Made by a program: the position numbers and the translations under genes | Notes under the pieces: generated by a model | Database searches by the model: none | Told to the model about the DNA's origin: nothing | What the model saw: the letters and a program-made list of their open reading frames with translations, nothing else | In this document: positions 46,829-55,700 of the stretch, piece after piece | How the letters are laid out: each line of letters begins with the position of its first letter | How positions within the stretch are numbered: the stretch's first letter is position 1 | NCBI GenBank assembly: GCA_000750105.3 | Contig: JPHH03000051.1 | Span: 165,872 to 229,871 of the forward strand | DNA: 64,000 nucleotides | Source: Tolypocladium sp. Sup5 PDA-1 | Lineage: Eukaryota > Ascomycota > Sordariomycetes > Hypocreales > Ophiocordycipitaceae | Direction of reading: 5' to 3'

Positions 46829-47572
46829 CTACCCCACATGGATGTACTTGTACGGCTTGGACGTGAACTTGCCGTCTTTCCAGCCAACAGCACGCTCATA
46901 AGCGACGCAGCCGTAAGTGCCACGGCACTCGAGCGTGTGGTACTTCTTCTTGGTGCTGTCAACCCACGAGTGGAACAGAGTGACGTGGCCGTCAGCACCA
47001 CCGGTGCCAGGGCCAAGGGTACCAACAAAGTCACCAGGCTGGAGGTCGTCCCAAGCGATTTCCTTAGCGATTTCTGGGAGGCTGACAGTGTTGTAGCCTG
47101 GAGCAGTGACGTGGAGAGCCATGGAGACGAAGCCCGAGCAGTCGGTGCGGTAGCGGGTGCCCTTTGGGTCTGGGTAGGTGGCGTCCATGGAGTATGGGAC
47201 GTGGCGCGAGACCCAGTACTGACCGCGGGAGATGATTTCAGTACGGCTGATCTTGCCGTTGGTGGACGAAGAGCCGCCGCCGCCACCGCTACTGCCGCAC
47301 TCGCTCGTGACCATGCCAGATGTGCCCGTTTTCACATAGTAGTCCGCAACGTAGCAGCCATCAGATGTTTTGTCCCAGAGAGAGTCACCCTCAACGATTT
47401 CGCCAGAAATCTGACAGGTAACTTTAATATCCTCGCCCTTGTTGTATGTCCTAACAACTTTGTCACTGGTTGAAGGGCCTGAGCGACAGTTGACAGCGTT
47501 GCTAGTGATGGGGTATGCGCTGACCATGGGGACAGCGACAGCGAGGGATAGAGCCAGGATTGTAAGCTGCAT
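46829..47572 (-). CDS. Secreted SH3b + NlpC/P60-type cysteine peptidase, candidate peptidoglycan hydrolase
   Basis: A single exon of 247 aa. Residues 1-19 are a signal peptide (MQLTILALSLAVAVPMVSA). About residues 20-91 form a bacterial-type SH3 (SH3b) domain (VNCRSGPSTSDKVVRTYNKGEDIKV in relatives' layout), with Cys residues probably paired. A Gly/Ser linker leads to an NlpC/P60-like domain from about 105. It has catalytic Cys145 in YRTDCSGFVS, His196 in GHVTLF, and a polar third position probably in KYHTLEC. Known members cleave D-gamma-glutamyl-diaminopimelate bonds in bacterial walls. A fungus has no peptidoglycan, so action on competing or associated bacteria is the natural inference. 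No intron, as expected for a gene of bacterial ancestry. Confidence 0.85.
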   Translation of the reverse strand: MQLTILALSLAVAVPMVSAYPITSNAVNCRSGPSTSDKVVRTYNKGEDIKVTCQISGEIVEGDSLWDKTSDGCYVADYYVKTGTSGMVTSECGSSGGGGGSSSTNGKISRTEIISRGQYWVSRHVPYSMDATYPDPKGTRYRTDCSGFVSMALHVTAPGYNTVSLPEIAKEIAWDDLQPGDFVGTLGPGTGGADGHVTLFHSWVDSTKKKYHTLECRGTYGCVAYERAVGWKDGKFTSKPYKYIHVG

Positions 47573-47779
47573 GGTGGCGGACAGGCAGCAATTGGGTGTA
47601 TTTTGCGAATGTGATATTATGGTGTAATTATCTCTGTTGGGGGTTGCTTGCAGTGGGTTGCTCGGGATTGTGCTTTCTTCGAGGTGGCGGGTTTATTGAT
47701 GGGAAGTTGAGAATAGGAACGATGGAGGTTTACAGAGAACTTTATACTTGTGACCAAAGTAAATATCACAATGGAGCTG

Positions 47780-48221
47780 GATGCTTACCATTTCCCTGCT
47801 GGATCACAATTTACTCCAGGAAGTGATCTCGGTAGGGCCGAGGTTGTACCTGCATGATGATCGCCAAGGGTGGGTTGGCGTAGCATCCAAGTCCTAAAAC
47901 AGAAGGCCTCGGGCCAATTTTGTACTCGTAAATTATATGACGGGCAAACTCTTGCTTTTCTGACTTGTAGTGCAAATAGCAAATCGGGTCATTCTATTCG
48001 GATGCTTACTATTTCCCTGTAATATTTACGGATACTCCAGGTGGTGATCTCGGTGGGGCCGAGCTTACCTGCATCATGATCGCCGTGAGGCACTCCGTAG
48101 CGCAGCATCCAAGTCCTAAAATAGAAGGCCTTGGGCCAGTTTTGTGCTCGTAAATTGTAAGACGGGCAAATTCTTGCTTTTCTGACTTACAATGCAAATG
48201 GCAAATCGAGTCTTTCTATTT
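47780..48221. repeat. Tandem duplication of a 221-bp unit
   Basis: Two head-to-tail copies, 47780-48000 and 48001-48221, both begin GATGCTTAC and share long stretches (GATCTCGGT.GGGCCGAG, GCATCCAAGTCCTAAAA, GACGGGCAAA.TCTTGCTTTT). Many differences between them are C/T or G/A transitions. It lies upstream of the NlpC/P60 gene and contains no convincing ORF. The remaining sequence to 48480 is unremarkable. Confidence 0.8.
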
Positions 48222-48479
48222 GTTCGCAACTACTTCCAAAACTGATACCGTCTGTTACCTTTGCTACACGCTATTTACTCGTACTGTAACTTTTCCCTTG
48301 CCGCTGACCGCTTCGCTACTCAGCTTCAATTACGGGAGCCAATACAGGCACGGACCCCCATTATGTAAGGCAGTATTTAGCGCTATCGGATGATATTACA
48401 CTGGCACCATAGACTACTATCAATCCCACTGAACGGGTCGCCGACCCAAAGAAATAGCGGACTGCCCAACCCAAGGCTT

Positions 48480-49767
48480 CTATGTTTGGACAAAGATACA
48501 ACTATCTACGCCATCAGCTACCGAATGCGAGGCTTCTTGCTCTCGGCTGTCTTCCTCGATCCTTCGCCATATCTCCTTAACACCCTTTCTCGATTTGCAA
48601 GAGGATCGTCTCCCATCTCCTTCGCTACCTGGGCTTGCACGCGTTCGTCTTCTGCCTGACTCCAGTCTAAATAAGCCATCTGCTCCTCTTTTGTCCAGCT
48701 TCTCCGCCCTGTCGAAGTTACACAAAGTGCAGACATCTGCTTGTAGTCCAAACACCATTTAAAACTCTGTTTATCGTATCTTTGCGGAAGACCCATAGCC
48801 TTGCGATACGCTTGGTTGGTCTTGATGCTGCCGCGAGGCTGCGCCTTATACCAGGTCTCTCGCGCCTTCACATACCTCTGATATATTGCGCGTGGGTCGT
48901 CATACCGTAGCCTCTCTGCAGTCAGGGCAGCCTCTTCTACTGTTGCGGATCGTGCCGCGTCTGTAGGCTGTGCGCTCGCTACGGTCTCGTCGATTGTTGC
49001 ACGCCGTGTAGGCAGCGCAGGCTCCGCGCCCTCTTCAATTGATGCAGCCTCTGCGTTCTCTGTAGCTTCTGTAAACTGTGCAGTCTCGTCAATTGTTGCA
49101 TTTGGTGTAGTCTGTGCAGCCTCTGCAGCTTCTTCATTCCTGGCAGCCTCTTCAATTATTGCATTTCGCGTAGCCTCGGTATTAGGCTGTGCAGTCTCTG
49201 CGGTCTGTATGCGTGCTGCTCTTGCTGCTACTTGCTGTATGAGCTCTGAGTGCCGTAGTGGGCAAACTCGAGACGTCATTGCATGTCCTTTCGTGTGACA
49301 TCTGCTGCAGGTAGGCGCAGTCTTTGCTTTAGGCTGTGTTGCTGCCTCAACTGCCTCAAATAGGCTAGGCTCGCGCTGAGTAGATGAGTGTGCCGACGTG
49401 GCGGTCAGCGGGTCAAGCTGCCGACGAGGCACTATGATGAGTTCTGGTTTCTCACTGCCCCGATAAAGCACCAATGGGAGTGGAAGTGATGGAGTTGAAG
49501 AGGGAGACCGTCCTCTATCAGGGGACTAAGTGTATGAGCGCAAGGGAGACCTTGAGACCGAGTGAAAGCACTGGTGCAAGCAGGAATATCGCCCTCGCGC
49601 CGCATCCTTTGCTGGTCGACCTTCCGTAGCGCCTCGTGTGAGACCCATCCACGTATGGTGCTAAAGAGTGGACCAGATAAGTCGAGTGGCGTACGTACTT
49701 GCTGGCAGGCTTGGTTGGCTCGAAGCCCAGCGAGCTGGTTCAGTAGTGCCTGCTGATCCGATTCCAT
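48480..49767 (-). pseudogene. MULE (Mutator-like) transposase C-terminal remnant
   Basis: The minus-strand segment 49767-49432 holds the SWIM-type zinc motif of MULE transposases (CTSAFTRSQGLPCAHTL, then LPLQLHHFHSHW). After a frameshift near 49450, the segment 49474-48518 continues with RGSEKPELIIVPRRQ and a zinc knuckle (CSRCHTKGHAMTSRVCPLR). Next is an Ala/Glu/Thr-rich stretch with repeated ATIDET-like units. The C-terminal domain contains TWYKAQPRGSIKTNQAYRKA and RYDKQSFKWCLDYKQM, then WTKEEQMAYLDWSQAEDERV. Near 48600 the family ending (KEIWRRIEEDSREQE) moves to a third frame. The DDE catalytic region is absent, so it is inactive. Terminal inverted repeats were not found. Confidence 0.75.
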
Positions 49768-50141
49768 GCTGTAAAGAGGTCTTGTTGAGAGCTCTTGAGA
49801 TGCCCCTTCAAGAGCGCGTTGCTTGGCAGGCGAGGAGAGCGTGTCAACAAGCGGACCTAAAACGACATTATATCATCAGTAAAGTCCTACAAGGATGAAG
49901 ACTGTAGCCAGTACGAGGTGACGGGTTCCCAAGTCACTGCGACGGGTCCACGACTAGAGGACTGAATGGTAGGTCTATTGTGGTTGCTAAACTTCAACTT
50001 GTCCTTCTATTCATTCTAGTCTAGCGGAGTTTTATGTGCGTACCCTAGTCACGTCACTCCGCCAGAGCTTCGGTGCCTGCTAACCTCCGCCTGTCTGGGG
50101 ACATGTTTCTGACCGGTTTCCTTTTGTGCAATTCCTTACAA

Positions 50142-50226
50142 GTCCCGGGGTGGGCGAGGTCCTGGGATCATCACGGTCCCGGGATGGTTACAATTCCGGG
50201 ATGGGTGCAGTCCCGGGATGGTCGAG
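50142..50226. repeat. 17-bp minisatellite, 5 units
   Basis: Five consecutive 17-bp units built on GTCCCGGGATGGNYGAG with small changes, each containing a CCGGG-like core. It lies in the 1.2-kb stretch (49768-50986) between the MULE remnant and a small Cys-rich gene. That stretch otherwise has only chance frames. Confidence 0.9.
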
Positions 50227-50530
50227 ATGCCAGGGAAAACCCGATTCTTACTATGTCGCGAGGATATTGCGGCTCGCCACAAGCACCATTAATTGACATG
50301 GCTTCGAGCGAGACGAGTGACGGCTTGAAGACCGGCTAGGATTGACGAGTTTCCAAAGAGCAAGTTGTCGCCTTACCGAAACTTGTGTACAGGACTGGCC
50401 ACGACATGCGCATGAAGTGCGCCGACTACAGGCTCAGCAAAATTCGCTTTTCTGATGCCGGGGCCGGATCAGCTGTCCAAAATTAGCCTCAAGGCAACAG
50501 TCTTTGTGTCGTGGTGGTCTGCCCGACCTA

Positions 50531-50563
50531 GGCGCTGCTCAGGCGCTGCTCAGGCACTGCTCA
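50531..50563. repeat. 11-bp minisatellite, 3 units
   Basis: Three copies of GGCGCTGCTCA, the last with one change. Confidence 0.9.
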
Positions 50564-50774
50564 GGTTTAAGCGGCGACGACTCAGGAATACGATTGAAGA
50601 ATGGAATTCTTGATGTCGAGACTCTTGTTGTATATTATCCTGCTGAGGTGAATCACCCATTGGGAATCTGCCGATATCTTGTGTTCACTGACGCATGCCA
50701 GTGGCCATTGTTGTGAATCACGGCTCTTTGACGTGAATCACGTAGTCTTCAAGGACAAAGACGAGGCCAGTCGT

Positions 50775-50826
50775 GAACCAGTCTCGAACCAGTCTCGAAC
50801 CAGTCGTGAACCATTCATGAACCATT
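50775..50826. repeat. 11-bp GAACCAGTCTC-type minisatellite
   Basis: About five imperfect units of GAACCAGTCTC / GAACCAGTCGT / GAACCATTCAT in tandem, ending about 20 bp before the TATA box of the next gene. Confidence 0.85.
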
Positions 50827-50846
50827 AATTCTTTCGCTAGATGCAG

Positions 50847-50966
50847 TATATATATCGGTCCTGAAACCCTCCAGAAATGCCTCCTTTCTCTTCATAATAT
50901 TCTCACAGTCGAATTCGTCGATTGTACTCGCAACAACACCAACAACACCAACAACACCAACAACCG
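50847..50966 (+). promoter_or_regulatory. TATA box and CAA-repeat leader of the small Cys-rich gene
   Basis: TATATATA at 50847-50854 is followed about 30-80 bp later by a likely leader with four units of CAACAACAC (50931-50966). Unstructured CAA-rich leaders favour ribosome scanning. This arrangement supports the ATG at 50987 as a real start. Confidence 0.55.
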
Positions 50967-50986
50967 CAAAGCTATATTTCTTCAAG

Positions 50987-51247
50987 ATGTGTCAGCGCAT
51001 CAGCAGAGTGGCCGAGTGCCCCCAGTGCCATCGAACGGAAGCAACCAGGGAGGAACCTTGCCGTGCGCCGTGTAACGAAGTCCTGGCTAGGTTTCCGGCC
51101 GGTTCCCAAGCCCCATACGAAGCCCCGAATTTCGGCCAGTGCCAACAGGGGGTGATAAGGACCCGGCGCACTACGTTTCTGCCTGGACTTTGCGGTATTT
51201 GCATGGAAGAGGCAAATCCGAGGAAGCGTCGATCCACTAGGAGGTAA
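50987..51247 (+). CDS. Small Cys-rich hypothetical protein
   Basis: 86 aa, beginning MCQRISRVAECPQCHR and ending EEANPRKRRSTRR. Cys residues come as CPQC, CRAPC, then FGQC and LCGIC, which could hold one or two zinc ions. The C terminus is strongly basic. There is no signal peptide or TM helix. The family is unrecognised. Support comes from the upstream TATA box, CAA-rich leader and Cys pattern. The stop overlaps a GTAAGA, so an additional spliced exon is possible. The flanking minisatellites make this a recently reshaped locus. Confidence 0.45.
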   Translation: MCQRISRVAECPQCHRTEATREEPCRAPCNEVLARFPAGSQAPYEAPNFGQCQQGVIRTRRTTFLPGLCGICMEEANPRKRRSTRR

Positions 51248-51890
51248 GACAGGTGCCACATGTAAAACTTCGTGGGCCACCTCGATATAAGCAGGTTACG
51301 CGGGGCATCAGTAACTGGGAAAACGGATCAGGTAGCCTTTGACGGAATATCTTGAATGGTATCCGTAGTTTTTGGTCGACCTTGGGAGTGCATGGAAGCG
51401 GGCCTTCCGCAACGCACCCGGAGCTAGCTATCCAACGGTCTTCAAAACTTTAATCAAGATTTCTACTTCTTTCCCCATGCCCAGTCTCTCTCTCTTTCCT
51501 TTTACGTATTCTTTGAGTACTGAATGCTGTACTCGACCGTCTTGTGGGTCCAATTTGCAGCTCCGTTCCCTTGGCTTCCCGCCAGGATGCTCTCCTTCAC
51601 TCGTGGCTTTGTATCGTGCCCTGCAGAACTGAATTGGGCCATCTACTTGCGCGGTGTAACGCAAGCTCAAGTCGAAAGTGCCCTGTTGATGGTTGATGCC
51701 CACATCGCGGCCGTGGCTGTGAACACGACAGCCTGGGTAGTTGTTTTAGGCAGAGAGCCAAGTCTTCCGCTCAGGGGCTCCACGCGCAAAGCGCCAAGGG
51801 AAACTCGTCAAACACGTCCCCAGGTCCTTGCTAGAGCCAGACGGCTTTATCCATCATACGACAGTAGATTGGCTGTTTTACAACTCGGAC
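51248..51890. other. Intergenic, nothing recognised
   Basis: About 640 bp between the Cys-rich gene and the 3' end of the membrane-protein gene. Only chance frames without family features. Confidence 0.45.
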
Positions 51891-52385
51891 TTACAGCTCG
51901 GACTCTTTCGACTTGGTTTCCCCGATGCCGCCCATCTGAGGTGCTAAGCCGTTCTTTTCCTTGCTACAGGTAAATATTTCCAACAGCCGCATGCCCGTCG
52001 TGATGATAATGAACAGCCATATGACCGACATAAGTGCATAGAATAGGCACTGCACAACAGTGAAATACCGATCAAACGCCCGTTCCAAGACCCCAACACC
52101 TTTACCGCTTGGGTGGAGAAATGCTCTGATTCCCCAAGAGAATATTGCGGCAAACCAACAGCCGTCCAAAACCTCCATCACAAGGAGGGTGCCGTATACC
52201 AGGCTGAGTACAGCTCTTACACCGAACGTGAGCGAGCGGCTGGCATTGGCCTGACGGCTTAACGGCAGATAGATGATGGCGCCCAATGTGATGACCGTGA
52301 AGGCGACGAAGACAAAGACGTCTGGTTCTGGGCAGAGAAATGAGGTGAAGATGTTCTCCGTTGGCATGCGGCGTGTGGATGGCAT
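51891..52385 (-). CDS. Small four-TM membrane protein, unknown family
   Basis: 164 aa from the first ATG (MPSTRRMPTENIF), single exon. Hydrophobic segments near residues 24-43 (VFVFVAFTVITLGAIIYLPL), 52-73 and 76-92, plus a long one near 107-135 (VVQCLFYALMSVIWLFIIITT), suggest three to four TM helices. The short cytosolic tail is rich in Lys/Glu. No enzymatic motif was seen. It is divergent from the NB-ARC/TPR gene with 408 bp between start codons. Gene pairs of this kind can be functional partners in fungal NLR loci, but nothing in the sequence proves it. Confidence 0.55.
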   Translation of the reverse strand: MPSTRRMPTENIFTSFLCPEPDVFVFVAFTVITLGAIIYLPLSRQANASRSLTFGVRAVLSLVYGTLLVMEVLDGCWFAAIFSWGIRAFLHPSGKGVGVLERAFDRYFTVVQCLFYALMSVIWLFIIITTGMRLLEIFTCSKEKNGLAPQMGGIGETKSKESEL

Positions 52386-52793
52386 GATTGCTGCGGTAAT
52401 GCTAACCGGGCTGCTTATGTGTATAGCTGCGGAGACGCGTAGAGAGAGCAATTTGTCCTGACCCCTAAGACGGACGTTCTGAATCTCCTCGTGTTGGGAC
52501 CCGGGGCAGGCAAAATGGCTCGGATGCTCCAGAGTCTAGAGGACAGCGTGAAAGAAAAGTTACTCAAAGGCAAGGCCAACCAAGGAATAACGAATAAAAT
52601 GCTTTGTAGTCGGTATGCATTCGGTATAATTGTGTAGACATATCCGTAAGGTACGGTGGGGTCCGAATTAAGCGTCCGGTTTTTATTCATTGAAATTTTT
52701 CAACCAGTGGTTGCTTTCAGCCGATGTGGCTTGGACTGGAAGTATCATCCCTGGAAGACCTAGTTAACCTAGCGGTCATCCCAAGACAGTCTT
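52386..52793. promoter_or_regulatory. Divergent promoter between membrane protein and NLR
   Basis: 408 bp shared by the two divergent genes. No specific operator was recognised. Confidence 0.4.
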
Positions 52794-55700
52794 ATGGTCC
52801 TTGGTGTATGTAGATCCGATGCCAGACCACTCTGGAAGCACTTTTGTCTCACGCTGACCATAGTCTTTCTCCCACACCCAAGAAACAAATCGTTTGTTGG
52901 TCGTGATGGATTACTCGAGAAAATTAAGTTGCGGCTCCATCCGTCCGCTCTAAAGCCGAGGGTCGCCCTCGTTGGCCTCGGCGGCGTCGGGTTAGGTTTT
53001 GTGTTCTTTTTATCTTATTTCGTTTTATCTTAAATTTTAAATACGGTAGTAATTTGCCGCTAACTTTTTTTTTTAGGAAAACCCAAATAGCACTAGCATA
53101 TGCGTATTGGCTTCATGAGGCCTTCCCAGAAGTATCCGTCTTTTGGGTTGACGCAGGCAGTGCAGAACGATTCCGTCAAGCATACATGGCCATCGCTCAC
53201 GAATGCCACATCCCTGGCTACAATGACCCCAATGTTGACGTGATTGCTTTGGTGAATAAGTTCCTAGAGCGAAGGCAAAGTAGCCAGTGGCTGATGGTCG
53301 TCGACAATGCCGACGACAGACATATCTTCGACTTGCAACATGCTACGAACATTACCAGCTCGACTTTTCACAGGCACGAGTCGAGATGCTTTCTCCCTGA
53401 GTGCTCTCATGGATCGATTCTCATCACAACCCGGAACAAACAGTTGGGCATCATGCTCACGAAAGGCGGGTCTGTCGTTGAAGTCAGCAAAATGGATAAA
53501 CACGAATTCGATCAGCTAGTTCGCAACATGCTTGATGGTCTTGAAGCGTCCACTGACGATATTTCGGTCCTATCATCTCGGTTGGAATATATTCCTCTTG
53601 CACTTGTCCAAGCGGCGGCATACATGCGAATGAATACCATACCAGTTGACAGATATCTTCAGCTCCTGGACGCGGACAGTCATCAGGTGGTGGAACTGTT
53701 AGGCGAGGAATTTGGGACCTCTGGCAGACACCAGAACAGTGCGCACGCTATTGGGACTACGTGGGTGATTTACTTCAACCGAATAGAGGAGCAGAGTAGC
53801 TTCGCCGTCGAACTTCTCTCGCTAGTGAGCTTCTTCTACCGAGGGGCCATTCCCATAGCTTTCTTGTCGCGCTATACGGAGCGACGACAGCGACAAAAAG
53901 GTGGAGAATGGCAGTCACAGAATCAGCCGGGAGAGGCTCAACTTGAGGAAGCCATAGGCATTCTCACGGCATTTTCGTTCGTCTCTGAAGAAAGCGGTGG
54001 CTGTCTTGCTGTTCACGGGCTCGTACAGTTGGCTACACGAAGGTGGCTCCTCAGCAAGGGTTCAAGTGCCCAGTTTGCCGGCCAGGCGCTATTGACGGTG
54101 TCCGATCTTTATCCATATGGCAACTTCGAGAGTCGCATGATATGCAGCGCATATCTCCCGCACCTTTATGCCGTGCTGGAGTATGAAGGAACGGGTTCGA
54201 GGGTCGAAATAATGGCAAAGGCGACTCTCTTACATAACGCTGCTGCCTTCTTCATGTACGAAGGCCAATGGAAAGATTCCGAAAAACTTCAATTACAAGC
54301 AGTCGAGATGAGGAGAGGGTTAGTGGGGAAACAAATCCGTCTACACTTACAAGCATGGCCAATCTTGCCTCGACGTATGAGAATCAAGGTCGATGGACAG
54401 AGGCTGAGAGGCTAGGGAAGCACGTTATGGAGGCAAGACAGCGAGTACTAGGAGAGGAGCATCAGTCTACACTAAGCAGTATGGCTGACCTAGCGTCAAC
54501 GTATAGGAAATCAGGGTCGATGGGAAGAGGCGGAGGTACTGGAGGTACAAGTAATGGAGAAGAGACAGCGGGTACTAGGAGGGGAGCATCCGTCCATGCT
54601 AAGCAGTATGGCCAACCTAGCGTCGACGTATAGGGATCAGGGTCGATGGAATGAAGCCGAGTTATTGCAGGTGCAAGTGTTAGATATAAGGAAGCGGGGG
54701 CTAGGAGGGGAGCATCCGTCTACGCTAAGTAGTATGGCCGACCTAGCGTCGACGTATAGGAATCAGAGTCGATGGGAGGACGCGGAGTTGCTACAGGTGA
54801 AGGTATTGGAGTTGACAAAGCGGGTTTTAGGAGAAGAGCATCCAGGCACACTAACTATTATGGCTAACCTGGCGTCGACCCTTACGAGTCAGAGTCGATG
54901 GGAAGAGGCCGAGTCACTACAGGTGCAAGTGTTAGAGACCAGGAAGCGGATGCTAGAAGAGCATCCGGACACGCTTACTATAATGTCTGACCTTGCGACC
55001 ACGTACGAAAATGAGGGTCGATATGAGGAAGCGCAGTTGCTGCAGGGGCAAGTGACGGAACTGAAGAAAAGAATGACGAGAGAGGAGCTTCTGACTGGCA
55101 CATCATCAGGCATTCAACTCAAAACCTCGGAACACGACTCAGGCTACGCATCAGCGTCGCATCTAGCGGCATTGACAGTTTCTTCGAAATCGAAAATTCG
55201 AGACAATATCGAGCCGCCCGCCGCAGAAGACTTTGATGAGCCTACACCTCCGTTTGACGACATGCAGTCTCTAGCTTCCGACGTTGATGATATCGGCTCT
55301 CAAGCATCGGAAGAAACGACGCTCGAAGGAATGACTGGCCAGGCACTTATAAGAGTGTTCCTAGCTGAGGACCTTCAATTCAGAGCAATGTGTGAGAAGG
55401 CCATGACTAACATGGGCAAACAACGCTTTGTGAAGAACATGCGGCGGCTACTGAAATCATTCCACAAGACCCTCTCAGAAGAAGCGGAAGCAGAGGCTGA
55501 GAGAGCCGTCGCCAAATTACTACGGAGTAGGCGAGGAAGACTGCGAATCAGCCAACAGCTTGCACTCCACGTTCAACAAGAGCAGGATGATGTCTCGGAT
55601 AGTGGCAAAGATGACCTACGAGTGGCCCCGGTGGACAAGTACCGTATCGAAGCATGGCTCGCACGCGCCTCTGGTAGACCAGCGGATCCTCGGGCACATG

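Noticed and set aside
50142..50966. CRISPR-like array
   Set aside because: The repeats are direct tandem minisatellites without unique spacers, and the genome is eukaryotic.
51524..51973. 149-codon plus-strand frame overlapping the 3' end of the 4-TM protein
   Set aside because: No conserved motif or plausible topology; it overlaps the better-supported minus-strand membrane protein.
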